DNA from: Christensenella sp. UBA4263
GTDB lineage: Bacteria; Bacillota; Clostridia; Christensenellales; Aristaeellaceae
Length of the DNA: 15,486 bases
Direction: 5' to 3'
NCBI GenBank assembly: GCA_002395225.1
Contig: DGWH01000123.1
Span: 1 to 15,486, forward strand
Part shown: positions 1 to 8,595 of the stretch, piece by piece
Layout of the letters: each line of letters opens with the position of its first letter
How positions within the stretch are numbered: position 1 is the first letter of the stretch
Notes under the pieces: model-generated
The model's input: only the letters and a program-made list of their open reading frames with translations
Told to the model about the DNA's origin: nothing
Databases searched by the model: none
Program-made: the position numbers and the translations under genes

Positions 1-1080
1 TGCTTTATCGGCCGGGAAACGGCACGGTATAAAAACATGCTGGAAGAGGAAGAACAGGCGATCAAAGAGAAACAGAGCCTTTTGAGCAATGGTGTGACGT
101 ATTCAGCGTGGAAAAGAAGAACAGAGGAAAAGCTGCTTCAATCACAAAGGAAGATCCGTGAACTGAATGACGAACTGCTTGCAAAGCAGACCGAGCTTGA
201 GGATTGCAGAACACAGCTGGATGAACAGGGAATCCATCTTGATCAGAATAAGCAGAGAAGAGCCAGGATCGAAAGGACAAGATACTTTTTGGGGCGCCTG
301 GAAAGTGCCATCTTTGAGACGGAAATATGGAATACGTTGATGCCGCTGAAGGAAAAGTATGGAATTCATACCTTGCAGATTGAAGACATGGAAGGCGGAA
401 AACATAAGGAAACGAGAATCCTGTACAAATCAGATCTGCTTTTCTATCTGAGACTGTATCGGATGCTGCATCCGGAGTTTGTGACACATCCGTACAGAAT
501 CATCTGCGTGGATGAGGGACAGGATTTGCATGCGGCTGATTATGCGCTGCTGAAAGAATTGTACCCGAATGCGAGTTGGAATATTTTCGGCGATGTCCAG
601 CAGACGCTGCATGAAGGCTGCGGGGTATGTGACTGGAAACATGATACGGGAATTGATAATGTGTATCAGCTGAACACAAACTATCGCAACAATGCGGCAA
701 TCGTCGATTTCTGTAATCGTCACTTCGGAAGCACGATGAACATGTTTGGAAAGATTAAGCCGGAGGAAAAACCGGTTGTCGTAGAAAATGAGAGGGCACT
801 GGGGAAGGTTCTCTCACCGAAATGTGCGTTAATTGTTAAAGATCAGAGCGCGTTCAGCCACTTTTGCCATTTTGCCGAACTGAATCCGCTTGACTTCAAT
901 TTCTATGATTCACATACGGACAGTACGAATGATGATAAACCATCGTGTTTTACCATTTATGCGGCAAAAGGCCTGGAATTCAGTGAAGCGGCAGTGTATT
1001 CATATAGAATGACCAGAAATCAAAAACTGGTTGCCAGTACCCGTGGAATGAACAAAGTCTATTATCTGGATGATAATTGA
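1..1080 (+). CDS. UvrD/HelD-like superfamily 1 helicase, C-terminal part (5' truncated by window)
   Basis: The frame is open from the first base, so the true start and the Walker A motif lie upstream; 359 residues are visible. Numbering visible residues, a charged coiled coil (about 12-90) is followed by motif II DEGQD at 171-175, motif III NIFGDVQQTL at about 194, motif IV NTNYRNN at about 225, motif V YAAKGLEF at about 320 and a motif VI-like ASTRG at about 345. These are the ordered motifs of UvrD/Rep/HelD helicases, which use ATP to move on nucleic acid or, in HelD, to remodel RNA polymerase. The coiled coil before motif II recalls HelD-type insertions, but the exact subfamily is uncertain. 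The protein ends soon after motif VI. The next gene begins 49 bases downstream on the same strand, so the two are probably one operon. A helicase beside a giant ATPase and a HEPN-like protein suggests defence rather than housekeeping repair; that role is inference. Confidence 0.9.
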   Translation, partial: CFIGRETARYKNMLEEEEQAIKEKQSLLSNGVTYSAWKRRTEEKLLQSQRKIRELNDELLAKQTELEDCRTQLDEQGIHLDQNKQRRARIERTRYFLGRLESAIFETEIWNTLMPLKEKYGIHTLQIEDMEGGKHKETRILYKSDLLFYLRLYRMLHPEFVTHPYRIICVDEGQDLHAADYALLKELYPNASWNIFGDVQQTLHEGCGVCDWKHDTGIDNVYQLNTNYRNNAAIVDFCNRHFGSTMNMFGKIKPEEKPVVVENERALGKVLSPKCALIVKDQSAFSHFCHFAELNPLDFNFYDSHTDSTNDDKPSCFTIYAAKGLEFSEAAVYSYRMTRNQKLVASTRGMNKVYYLDDN

Positions 1081-1096
1081 GGATCGGATGTAGTTG

Positions 1097-1117
1097 AAAA
1101 GAGAATGATCTCTTTTT
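1097..1117 (+). terminator. Weak A/T-rich hairpin between helicase and giant ATPase genes
   Basis: AAAAGAGA (1097-1104) pairs with TCTCTTTT (1109-1116) around a four-base loop, and one more T follows before a G run. The T tract is mostly inside the stem, so this is a weak intrinsic terminator at best. It could attenuate transcription between the two genes or space the ribosome binding site of the next gene. There is no GC-rich stem, so it may have no function. Confidence 0.25.
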
Positions 1118-1129
1118 GGGGGAGGAAAG

Positions 1130-4100
1130 ATGATGCAGGAGAAAATGAAGCAATTCACAGAGGATTTGTCATTGCTTGAGAAGGCGATGGAATCGTTAAG
1201 TGTGAATTTGGATACAATCAGGGGAAGAGTGGATTCGGAAGAGATCATAACGGAACAGGAATATGCGGATCTCATTCAATCATTGACAGATTGCAGGGAA
1301 AAACAAAAGAAACTCAGCCAGATAGCAGAATCAGTCGGACTTCATTTTGAGGGGAAGATTTCGGAGGTTAAAGACCAGTTTGCCGAGGCCTGTGCGCAGG
1401 TCAGGATGGAATCCTATTCGGCAATGGTACGTGATTATCTGAGACTGACCGTGGAGGCGGAGGAAACGCTCCGGCAGCTGGAGGAAACAAAGCATCAGCT
1501 AATCCAGATCTGCACAGACATGGATGATGATATCGAAGAGAAAATGAATCCATTCTGCATTGTCGTAGATCATGTAGCGGCAGGAAAAGAGTTCGACGAT
1601 GATGAAGATGATCAGTATGACCTGATAAGTGAACAGTTCGGCAAGAAGATTGCCCGGGCGATCGACAAAAAACGAATTACGATTGATGAAACGATCGATA
1701 TAAATAAGTACCTTGAAGGAAAAGTTTCCTGGCTGACCGACGGATCCGGTGAGGGTGCAGAGCCTGTGCCTGAACAGCCGGAGGACCTTAATGAAACAAG
1801 TGGAGAAGCAGATACTTCACCTGAATCATCTGAGGAAAACGCAGAATCTCTGCCGGAAAACAATGACGGTGAGGCAGAGACAGTCGACGCTTCCGAAACA
1901 GAAAAGAACGGGCCTATCGGAAATGAAATCACAGAACAGTCAAATCATTTTCTGGAGGGATATGGAAGTTACCTGGATGAATCAACTGAAATCCGGATTG
2001 AAGGAAACGCTCCTGCAAAGAAAGCCAGTGCGACGGTACTTATCAGGCAGTTGAAAGATATTCCTGGTTTGTCATACACAATTGGGAAATTGATGCTCAC
2101 GAAAATGATTCCTTACGGGGAAAGCGAAGAGTTCTATGAAAAAAGATACAGACTGAAATATGAAGGTATAAACTTCTTGAAAAAACAGGAGTATTGCGGA
2201 AGGATATTGATTAAAACCGGAAATGAGGAAAGTGCCTATTATTATCTGAATGCAAAAGGGATTGCTTCTTATGGAAAAGAAACTGTGCGGGAATACTGTA
2301 AGAAGGCACATGAACCTTATGAAAGTATAGGCCGTTTTTCTGCAAATCCTGAAAGATGGTCAAAGCTTTTCGTCATGCGCTGTAAGATGCTCCTGGATTA
2401 TCTTCATCATTTACCATCTCCAACAGTTAATCCATGGATCGTGAAGGTAGCAGAGAAATATGAATTGATTTCAACTCCCCAGAGCTTCTGGAAAAACAAA
2501 AAAGTAATAACATATTGTGTCATTCCACTGATTCTGGATAAAGAAAGTGAGAAGGACGATATTGAGTGCCTGAATACATCAATGCCAGAAGACAGCGAGG
2601 CTACCCTTCTCCTTGTAAAGACAAAGAATGATATTTCCTTAATAAAAGATGTTGTAAAAGAAGATGTTCTCAAAAGTACAGTTTTTGTTGCTCTGGAAGA
2701 ACCGACGATTGCTTTTGATTCGAAATTGAATCCAATTTATCTGGGAAGACCGCTGAAAGGGCCGAATATTGATTATAAAATCGTAGATGGGAAGGCGGAA
2801 CTGCTCGAAGAAGAGGAGTCAGAGGAATCAGAGGAGAAAAAGGAACAGGAACTGGCTGGGGAGCCTCAGGAAGAGGCTGCTGTTTCTGCAGATGAGCAGG
2901 TCCCGGATGAGACGGAGCATTTGGAAGAGCCGGAGACCGAGACGGAATCAGCGGTGAATGAATCGGTTCCGGAAGCGGAGGTTCATCCGCAAGCGGAACC
3001 GAAAGTGCAGGCAAATACCAGTTCTCCGGCATCAGAGGAAAAACAGCAGAATGAGGCAGAAGCAAAGAAGAAGGACGTTCCGGAAATCCAGGAAACGTCG
3101 GAATTGGATGCTGAGGCTTCCCGATACATCCAGGTGGCAAGAAGAGCGTTTGATATTCATCGCTGGGATGTCGGCTCTGTGCTGCTCAATGGGATCTGTC
3201 AGTACAGCCCAAAATACAGCAGTCTGAAGGATCAATACGCCTTTGCAACGGATGATCCCATGCTTGGGATGGACTACCGTGCATCCAATCTGATTAAACA
3301 CTTCGATGAAAAGGCCGGAGTCAATCCTGAACATGATCTGCTGGCGATCAGCGCATGGCTGCGGATGTGTTTCTCTGATGCGGCAAGTATCGAAATCTAT
3401 CTTTCTGCCAATGTCAGCCAGTTTCAGGACAGTCTGGCATATGAATATTCACCGTCTCTCAAGGATGTGGTTTTCAAGTTCTCCGAGTGGATACAGAGTC
3501 AGGCACGGGGACTTGACAGGTTCCTGCTGGATTCCGTCCTGAAACAGAATGGCGTGGAAATCCAGATTGATGAGCTCAAAAAAGAAGCGCATGAGATGCT
3601 TGAAAATGATACACTGACAAAGACGAACCACTTAAAGAGACGGATTATTGAGACAAGGAGAAATCTGTTCGGGAAAGACAGCGATATTATTGCGGCACTG
3701 AAAGCCATTGATGCCAGCGATATTTCAAAGATCGGTGAGCTGAAGGGAAAGCTGAGAGCGTATGTCACGGTTGAAAACGGAAATGTCATCGTGAACGAAG
3801 ATGCCGTGATTGAGCAGATGGATGATGCCTGGAGGGCAACGGATTATCTGGCTAAAGGGAAAGGGCGCGCGGAGCAACTGATTGGTGTGGAAAGAGGCGT
3901 GCTCAGCAAGAAGCTGATCTATATTTATCACATGATTGGCCGCTGGATTTCCATGACAGAGAACCGTAAGCAGATCTCATCGGCAGAAAATCAGCAGGCG
4001 ATCCGGCTGATCCGTTATCTTGGCGACACGGTTCCCGCCGTGATTGCAGAGCTTAACAGATACCGGGATGAGAATCTGGCCCTTCGGAGTGCAAAATCTG

Positions 4101-6700
4101 TCCTGGTGGATACCCTGAAAGAACTTCTGGCCAGAGTCAGGGGAGAGAATAACGCTGCCGGATCTGCCGCTCAGTATTATATCCATCTGCTTCAGTATCC
4201 GATTGTCGCCCTGGATGACAATTATCTGCCGTACATTGAGAAAAGTGATGAGCAGATCGAACCGTTTGATTTCTGCAGGCGAGTCGAACGCTATATGATC
4301 CTGCCTCAGCGGCCCTGGGAAGAGGTTATCCATGACATTTTCAATGTCAATGAGAAAAGAGATGGCTGCGATTATGGCTGTGCACGCGTAATCCAAGCTT
4401 ATCTGGATGAAAACAAATCCGAAGGGGAATGGCCTGCGGACTGCGATATTGACCGTGCCGTTGCCCGTGCACTGGACAAGTCGAACAAGCGGCTGGATTC
4501 CGTCTATCTCTGGCAGCAGAATTTTACGGCCATGCTTGAAATGGCAGACGGAGATGGATGGTTCACAACCGTTGAATCCAGGAAGAACATCGAAAAGATC
4601 AAGGATGCGGTGTACAGGACCTATTATCTGGAGGATAACTTCGGTTTCTACGGACGGGCACTGAACCGGCTGCTTAAATATGCGCATGATCAGGCGATGA
4701 AACTGTGCCCTCAGTATCAGGCCAGGCTTGCGCGAATCAGGGAGACGCTGAATGATGAGGACGCCTCTGCATTTATCCTTTCCAGGATTGATGAACTGAT
4801 CAAGGCGGGACGGTTTGGTGCCGCTGAGAGCTATATGCAGCAGGTGGAAAGAGGCGAGCTGACCCTGACCGGCGGTCTGGGGGACAATGAAAGCGTATTT
4901 TCCAATTTCGTTGCCCGGTGCGGCATCCTCTGCGATGCCTGCAAACTAAACCAGAGGCTTGCGGATCACTATAGTGCCCAGTTTAAATACCGGAAAAACA
5001 ACAACACGATGACCGGCGAGGCAATGCTTCGTGCCTGGCCTGAGACCCGGACGACGGCGCCGGAGATCTTCAAAATCCTGAAATACATGGGGCTTGATCT
5101 GAAGAACGTGAACGCCACACGGAACGACGGCACCGGTTTCCATGCAGAGATCAGGAGCCCCGGAAGAATCGAAAACTATCCGCATCCCATTGCCAATTTC
5201 GGAAGTGTTATGTACGAAAAAGGCCTGGATATTGAACTGATCTTCGGAAACAAAACACCGGAGACGCTGTTCAGCGACATTAACGGCATCCTGCAGAAGT
5301 CGAGCGGAAAGCCGCTCCTGATCATGGTCAACTGCGCCATTCGTCTTGCGGACAGACGGAAACTGGCAAGGCTTATTTCAGAGAGCCTCAGAACAACCGC
5401 GCCCTGTCTGGTGATGGATCGCGTGCTTATCCGCTATGTTGCGGAGTTCCCGGTGTCGGAACGCTGGAGAGTATTCATTGAGTGTGCGCTTCCTTTCCAG
5501 CTGGTCTCGGTTCAGAATCCGTACAAGGAAAACAGCAGCGTCGAAATTCCTCCGGATATGTTTATTGGCCGGCGGGATGAACTTGCCTCGATTATCTCTC
5601 CGGACGGCGCGAATCTTCTGTATGGCGGACGCCAGCTTGGAAAGACAGCCTTATTGCAGAGGGCGAAAGTGCTGCAGCACAGGCCGGATGAACACAGCTG
5701 GTCGACCTATATCGATGTCAAGAAGATGGGAAGTGTGGAGGCGGCTGAGACGATTCTCAAGAACCTCATGTATGCCGGCTTCATTAAAAAGCAGAGATCA
5801 AGAGACTATTCCTGGCTGAATCTCTGCAACGCCATTGAGGCACGGCTGATGGAAGGCGGGAAAGAGGACAGCCTGCTTCTGCTCATTGACGAGGCGGATA
5901 CCCTTCTTGAGGACAGCCAGAAGAACGGATATAAGGAACTGGACCAGTTCAAGAGACTGCAGAATATGACCGGCGGACGGTTTAAGTTTGTGATGGCAGG
6001 TCTGCATAATCTTGTCCGGTTCAATCAGAAGGCGCTGGCCAACAACAGCGGTGTGCCGCAGCTGAAAGGCATTACGGTAAAGCCGCTCAGCTTCATGGAT
6101 GCGCGGGAGCTGCTTGAGAAACCGCTGTCCTTTATGGGCTTTACGATTCCCAAAGGGGAGGAGGATGTGGTCGCCCAGATCCTGTTTAACACGAACTATT
6201 TCCCCGGCCTGATTCACTTCTATGCCTCACGGCTGATTCAGTATATGCAGAAAAACGCCACACCTGCCTCCATGCCGCCCTATCGCCTTGACCGCGATGT
6301 ATTAATCCGGCTGCTGGCGGATGATGATTTCAGAAATCTGCGGAAAGAGCGTCTGCTGATGACGCTGGGCATTGATGTTGAGGAGAATTCCTATTATGAC
6401 ACGCTGGCCTATGCTCTCTGCAGCTTCAGCTATGAGTCGGATGACATCATGAATTACGGCATGACGGCAAAGGAACTGTATGAGGAGTGTTACGGATTTA
6501 ATCCGCATTCCTCCATTGCCAAGCTGGATGTGCATAAGGTGGATGCCTTGCTGAAGGAGCTGGTGATCCTCAATATTCTCCGGACGGAAACCGATGGAGA
6601 GGAAACAAGATATCTGTTCAGCCGGGCGAGCTTTATCGAGATGCTCGGCACTAAGACCCAGGTAGAGGACCATCTGCTGGAAGCGCTGGGCGGTGAGTAA
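1130..6700 (+). CDS. Giant protein with coiled coil, acidic linkers and C-terminal STAND/ORC-like AAA ATPase
   Basis: The product is 1856 residues. GGAGG at 1121-1125 precedes two adjacent ATG codons (1130 and 1133); either could be used. Residues 1-125 are strongly charged and predicted coiled coil. An acidic, Pro/Ser/Glu-rich linker spans about 204-272. A possible winged-helix-like segment (about 290-480) contains YYYLNAKGI. A second acidic linker covers about 558-660, and a long mainly helical region follows (about 660-1300). The C-terminal ATPase begins with MFIGRRDEL at 1477, then Walker A GGRQLGKT at 1499-1506 (Lys1505), Walker B LLLLIDEAD with Asp1587-Glu1588, and a sensor-1-like VMAGLHNL near 1620, followed by a winged-helix-like tail. 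The pattern resembles STAND and ORC/Cdc6-like ATPases, which often act as nucleotide-dependent switches. Role as a phage sensor or scaffold is inference from architecture and neighbours. No nuclease motif was recognised in the helical middle. Confidence 0.88.
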   Translation: MMQEKMKQFTEDLSLLEKAMESLSVNLDTIRGRVDSEEIITEQEYADLIQSLTDCREKQKKLSQIAESVGLHFEGKISEVKDQFAEACAQVRMESYSAMVRDYLRLTVEAEETLRQLEETKHQLIQICTDMDDDIEEKMNPFCIVVDHVAAGKEFDDDEDDQYDLISEQFGKKIARAIDKKRITIDETIDINKYLEGKVSWLTDGSGEGAEPVPEQPEDLNETSGEADTSPESSEENAESLPENNDGEAETVDASETEKNGPIGNEITEQSNHFLEGYGSYLDESTEIRIEGNAPAKKASATVLIRQLKDIPGLSYTIGKLMLTKMIPYGESEEFYEKRYRLKYEGINFLKKQEYCGRILIKTGNEESAYYYLNAKGIASYGKETVREYCKKAHEPYESIGRFSANPERWSKLFVMRCKMLLDYLHHLPSPTVNPWIVKVAEKYELISTPQSFWKNKKVITYCVIPLILDKESEKDDIECLNTSMPEDSEATLLLVKTKNDISLIKDVVKEDVLKSTVFVALEEPTIAFDSKLNPIYLGRPLKGPNIDYKIVDGKAELLEEEESEESEEKKEQELAGEPQEEAAVSADEQVPDETEHLEEPETETESAVNESVPEAEVHPQAEPKVQANTSSPASEEKQQNEAEAKKKDVPEIQETSELDAEASRYIQVARRAFDIHRWDVGSVLLNGICQYSPKYSSLKDQYAFATDDPMLGMDYRASNLIKHFDEKAGVNPEHDLLAISAWLRMCFSDAASIEIYLSANVSQFQDSLAYEYSPSLKDVVFKFSEWIQSQARGLDRFLLDSVLKQNGVEIQIDELKKEAHEMLENDTLTKTNHLKRRIIETRRNLFGKDSDIIAALKAIDASDISKIGELKGKLRAYVTVENGNVIVNEDAVIEQMDDAWRATDYLAKGKGRAEQLIGVERGVLSKKLIYIYHMIGRWISMTENRKQISSAENQQAIRLIRYLGDTVPAVIAELNRYRDENLALRSAKSVLVDTLKELLARVRGENNAAGSAAQYYIHLLQYPIVALDDNYLPYIEKSDEQIEPFDFCRRVERYMILPQRPWEEVIHDIFNVNEKRDGCDYGCARVIQAYLDENKSEGEWPADCDIDRAVARALDKSNKRLDSVYLWQQNFTAMLEMADGDGWFTTVESRKNIEKIKDAVYRTYYLEDNFGFYGRALNRLLKYAHDQAMKLCPQYQARLARIRETLNDEDASAFILSRIDELIKAGRFGAAESYMQQVERGELTLTGGLGDNESVFSNFVARCGILCDACKLNQRLADHYSAQFKYRKNNNTMTGEAMLRAWPETRTTAPEIFKILKYMGLDLKNVNATRNDGTGFHAEIRSPGRIENYPHPIANFGSVMYEKGLDIELIFGNKTPETLFSDINGILQKSSGKPLLIMVNCAIRLADRRKLARLISESLRTTAPCLVMDRVLIRYVAEFPVSERWRVFIECALPFQLVSVQNPYKENSSVEIPPDMFIGRRDELASIISPDGANLLYGGRQLGKTALLQRAKVLQHRPDEHSWSTYIDVKKMGSVEAAETILKNLMYAGFIKKQRSRDYSWLNLCNAIEARLMEGGKEDSLLLLIDEADTLLEDSQKNGYKELDQFKRLQNMTGGRFKFVMAGLHNLVRFNQKALANNSGVPQLKGITVKPLSFMDARELLEKPLSFMGFTIPKGEEDVVAQILFNTNYFPGLIHFYASRLIQYMQKNATPASMPPYRLDRDVLIRLLADDDFRNLRKERLLMTLGIDVEENSYYDTLAYALCSFSYESDDIMNYGMTAKELYEECYGFNPHSSIAKLDVHKVDALLKELVILNILRTETDGEETRYLFSRASFIEMLGTKTQVEDHLLEALGGE

Positions 6701-6701
6701 C

Positions 6702-7685
6702 ATGGATGCAGGCAGGATTTGGTGGGAATCGGTTCCGTCTGCGTCCGGACTGATTGAGCGGGCGAAGGACAGTCTGCGCGCGTTTAAATCCGTGGCGCTC
6801 CGGGCGGAGATGACCGATTGGGTTGAAAGCTTCCTCTGGCAGACGCTTGAGCGCGTCCGGGAGGAGGATTATGATATTGCGGACTATGAGCTCAACTGTG
6901 AGGATATTTCAAGGGATACCTCCCTTCTTGATTATGTGGCCGATACGCTGGGAATCGGTTACATGAAGGAGCGGAGCATACGCGGACTGCTTCCGGAGAT
7001 TCCGGAAAGCGGAATGGTGCTTCTGGTCAGGAATGTGGATGCCAGGCGGCTGGAGGAGATTGAGGGGCTGATACGGCAGATTGTAAAAGCCCATGCCCCG
7101 GTTGCGTTTCTGTTTATCAAGACAGAGGCGCGGCGCTGCAAGGGAATGACCGAGCTGGAAATGACCGTCACAAAGCTGGAGCTGCAGTACTATGTGTGGA
7201 CACTGCTCCTCGGGAAAATCCCGGACTATCTGCTGGATTATGCCTCTCACCTGATCGTCGAGTTATCCTATCCGCGGCCGGATGAAAGTGCTCATTTATG
7301 TGAGCATGTGGATGAATTGCTTGAGCGGCCGGATGAATACTGCACATGGCTGAGCGAGGAAGAAAGCCTGACGGCTGTTCATGCCGCACAGGTGAAAGGG
7401 ATTGAGCCGTATATTGAATACGGCCGGGCATACCTGATCAGTAAACTGAAAAACCGAATATCCTTCATTCTTCCCTTTGTGGATGAATATGGTTCTGTAT
7501 TTGAAAAACCGGTGGAAGTGGAACTGAGACATCTGATTCATTATCGGAAGGATCTGAATCTGTCGGATAAGGAAGCGGAGATACTGGAACTGCTTTATGA
7601 GGCGAGAAATAAAATCAGCCATCTGGATCTTTTAAGCTATGAACTGGCAAACAGGATTCTTGAGTATGCCGGAGAGTGGCAGTAA
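6702..7685 (+). CDS. HEPN-like protein, putative ribonuclease partner of the giant ATPase
   Basis: ATG 6702 lies one base after the TAA of the previous gene, with GGTGAG just upstream, giving 327 residues. An in-frame GTG at 6693 would overlap the previous gene by 8 bases and add three residues. The N-terminal 150 residues have an alternating alpha/beta look with a hydrophobic strand MVLLVRNVD that resembles a Walker B strand, but no Walker A is seen, so any P-loop fold would be degenerate. Near the C-terminus EARNKISHLDLLSYE contains R302-N303-x3-H307, the RNxxxH motif of HEPN domains, set in a helical region. HEPN domains with this motif are metal-independent RNases or toxins in many defence and toxin-antitoxin systems; some are inactive scaffolds. 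Tight coupling suggests fixed stoichiometry or translational control with the ATPase. The gene as a whole was not recognised as a known family. Confidence 0.85.
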   Translation: MDAGRIWWESVPSASGLIERAKDSLRAFKSVALRAEMTDWVESFLWQTLERVREEDYDIADYELNCEDISRDTSLLDYVADTLGIGYMKERSIRGLLPEIPESGMVLLVRNVDARRLEEIEGLIRQIVKAHAPVAFLFIKTEARRCKGMTELEMTVTKLELQYYVWTLLLGKIPDYLLDYASHLIVELSYPRPDESAHLCEHVDELLERPDEYCTWLSEEESLTAVHAAQVKGIEPYIEYGRAYLISKLKNRISFILPFVDEYGSVFEKPVEVELRHLIHYRKDLNLSDKEAEILELLYEARNKISHLDLLSYELANRILEYAGEWQ

Positions 7686-7719
7686 CGTGATTCTCCCGGA
7701 CCCGTCGTAAAGAAGCCGG

Positions 7720-7757
7720 GCCCTGCGCCTGAGGACAACTGCCCTCAGGCACAGGGC
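7720..7757 (+). terminator. Strong GC-rich hairpin after the three-gene cluster
   Basis: Arms 7720-7734 and 7743-7757 pair over 15 positions with a single C/A mismatch, around an 8-base loop. It begins 35 bases after the stop codon of the HEPN-like gene, where a terminator is expected. It lacks a downstream T tract, so it may be a weak terminator, an RNA 3' end stabiliser, or a symmetric site. The rest of the spacer to 7978 holds only a small GCAGGA/TCCTGC hairpin near 7796 and the ribosome binding site of the next gene. Confidence 0.45.
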
Positions 7758-7978
7758 AGAAACGGAACGGTGCCACGGGGATGTGTTCAATCACCTGCAG
7801 GAAAAATCCTGCGTGCAGAGACAACATGGACTGACAGAGCGGCACAGGGAAAAGACCAAAACAATATCCCCCAGAAAAGGAACTGCGATGTCGCGCGTGG
7901 GTCAGTTAAATCCGGGTCCCTCAACAGCAGATCCGGCGGAAGAACAACACGAAAATTCCAGAAAGAAGAGGAGAAAGT

Positions 7979-8520
7979 ATGTATAAAGAGCTGTGCATAA
8001 TATGACGTGAGGAAATAGACGAAGATACCGGTTGTGAAGAGCTGGGAAATGGGAAGATTGTCTGCGATGAGTGAGGCATAGATTTCTGTGGGGCATGCTG
8101 TCGCTGCGGAAAAGGTTTTTATGGGAAGACCTGGCTTACTGGGGAAACGACTCGATCTGCGAGGATTGTTTGGACGATGTCACTTCCCGTTATAACCGGG
8201 AGGAAAACGATCGTGAAACGCAGGAAGCCTATGAGGAAATGCGGAAGAGATATGTTGGGCGAAAAGTGTTGAATCCTGAGAAAGTGGACAGGGTCATCGA
8301 GCATGAGACGGAAGACATTGGGACGATGTATCAGCTGACGGTGGAACTGGATGAGAACGGGGTACTTACAGAACTATCAAGACTGTCTGCTTATCTGTTT
8401 CTCAACAGGGCAGAAGAGGTGATCAAACGGAGACCCTATCCGATCCAAAATGCTGATTATGAAACCATTGTAGATGCAATGCTGGAGGACTATGAATTCG
8501 AGGATCAGCCGGAGAAATAG
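7979..8520 (+). pseudogene. Zinc-ribbon protein gene broken by two in-frame TGA codons and one frameshift
   Basis: AGGAG at 7969-7973 sits five bases before ATG 7979, an excellent start. From there the reading is MYKELCII-stop-REEIDEDTGCEE..KIVCDE-stop-GIDFCGACCRCGKGFYG. The TGA codons at 8003-8005 and 8072-8074 each occupy the place where the second Cys of a CxxC zinc ligand pair is expected. After FYG (8123-8125) the reading must move back one base, as if one G were lost from a G run, to continue as EDLAYWGNDSICEDCLDDV and on to the TAG at 8518-8520. The restored protein would have two or more Cys pairs followed by a 120-residue acidic helical domain. A shorter ORF from GTG 8071 would retain the tail but lose most ligands and has no good ribosome binding site. 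Function unknown; treptococcal or phage-type zinc-ribbon regulators are not excluded. Decay, sequencing error, or recoding are the alternatives. Confidence 0.6.
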
Positions 8521-8595
8521 ACGTTTCTGAGAGAAACAGAATGCCGGATGAAGCCGTTTGGCGGAGATGACTGCATGCAAAGGGGATGAGCCGTT

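Noticed and set aside
3977..4687. Minus-strand open frame of 236 codons within the giant ATPase gene
   Set aside because: It lacks a ribosome binding site and recognisable protein character, and is fully inside a well supported + strand gene.
8003..8074. Alternative genetic code with TGA as a sense codon
   Set aside because: Other genes here, such as the helicase and HNH genes, end sensibly at TGA, and the long genes contain no internal TGA.
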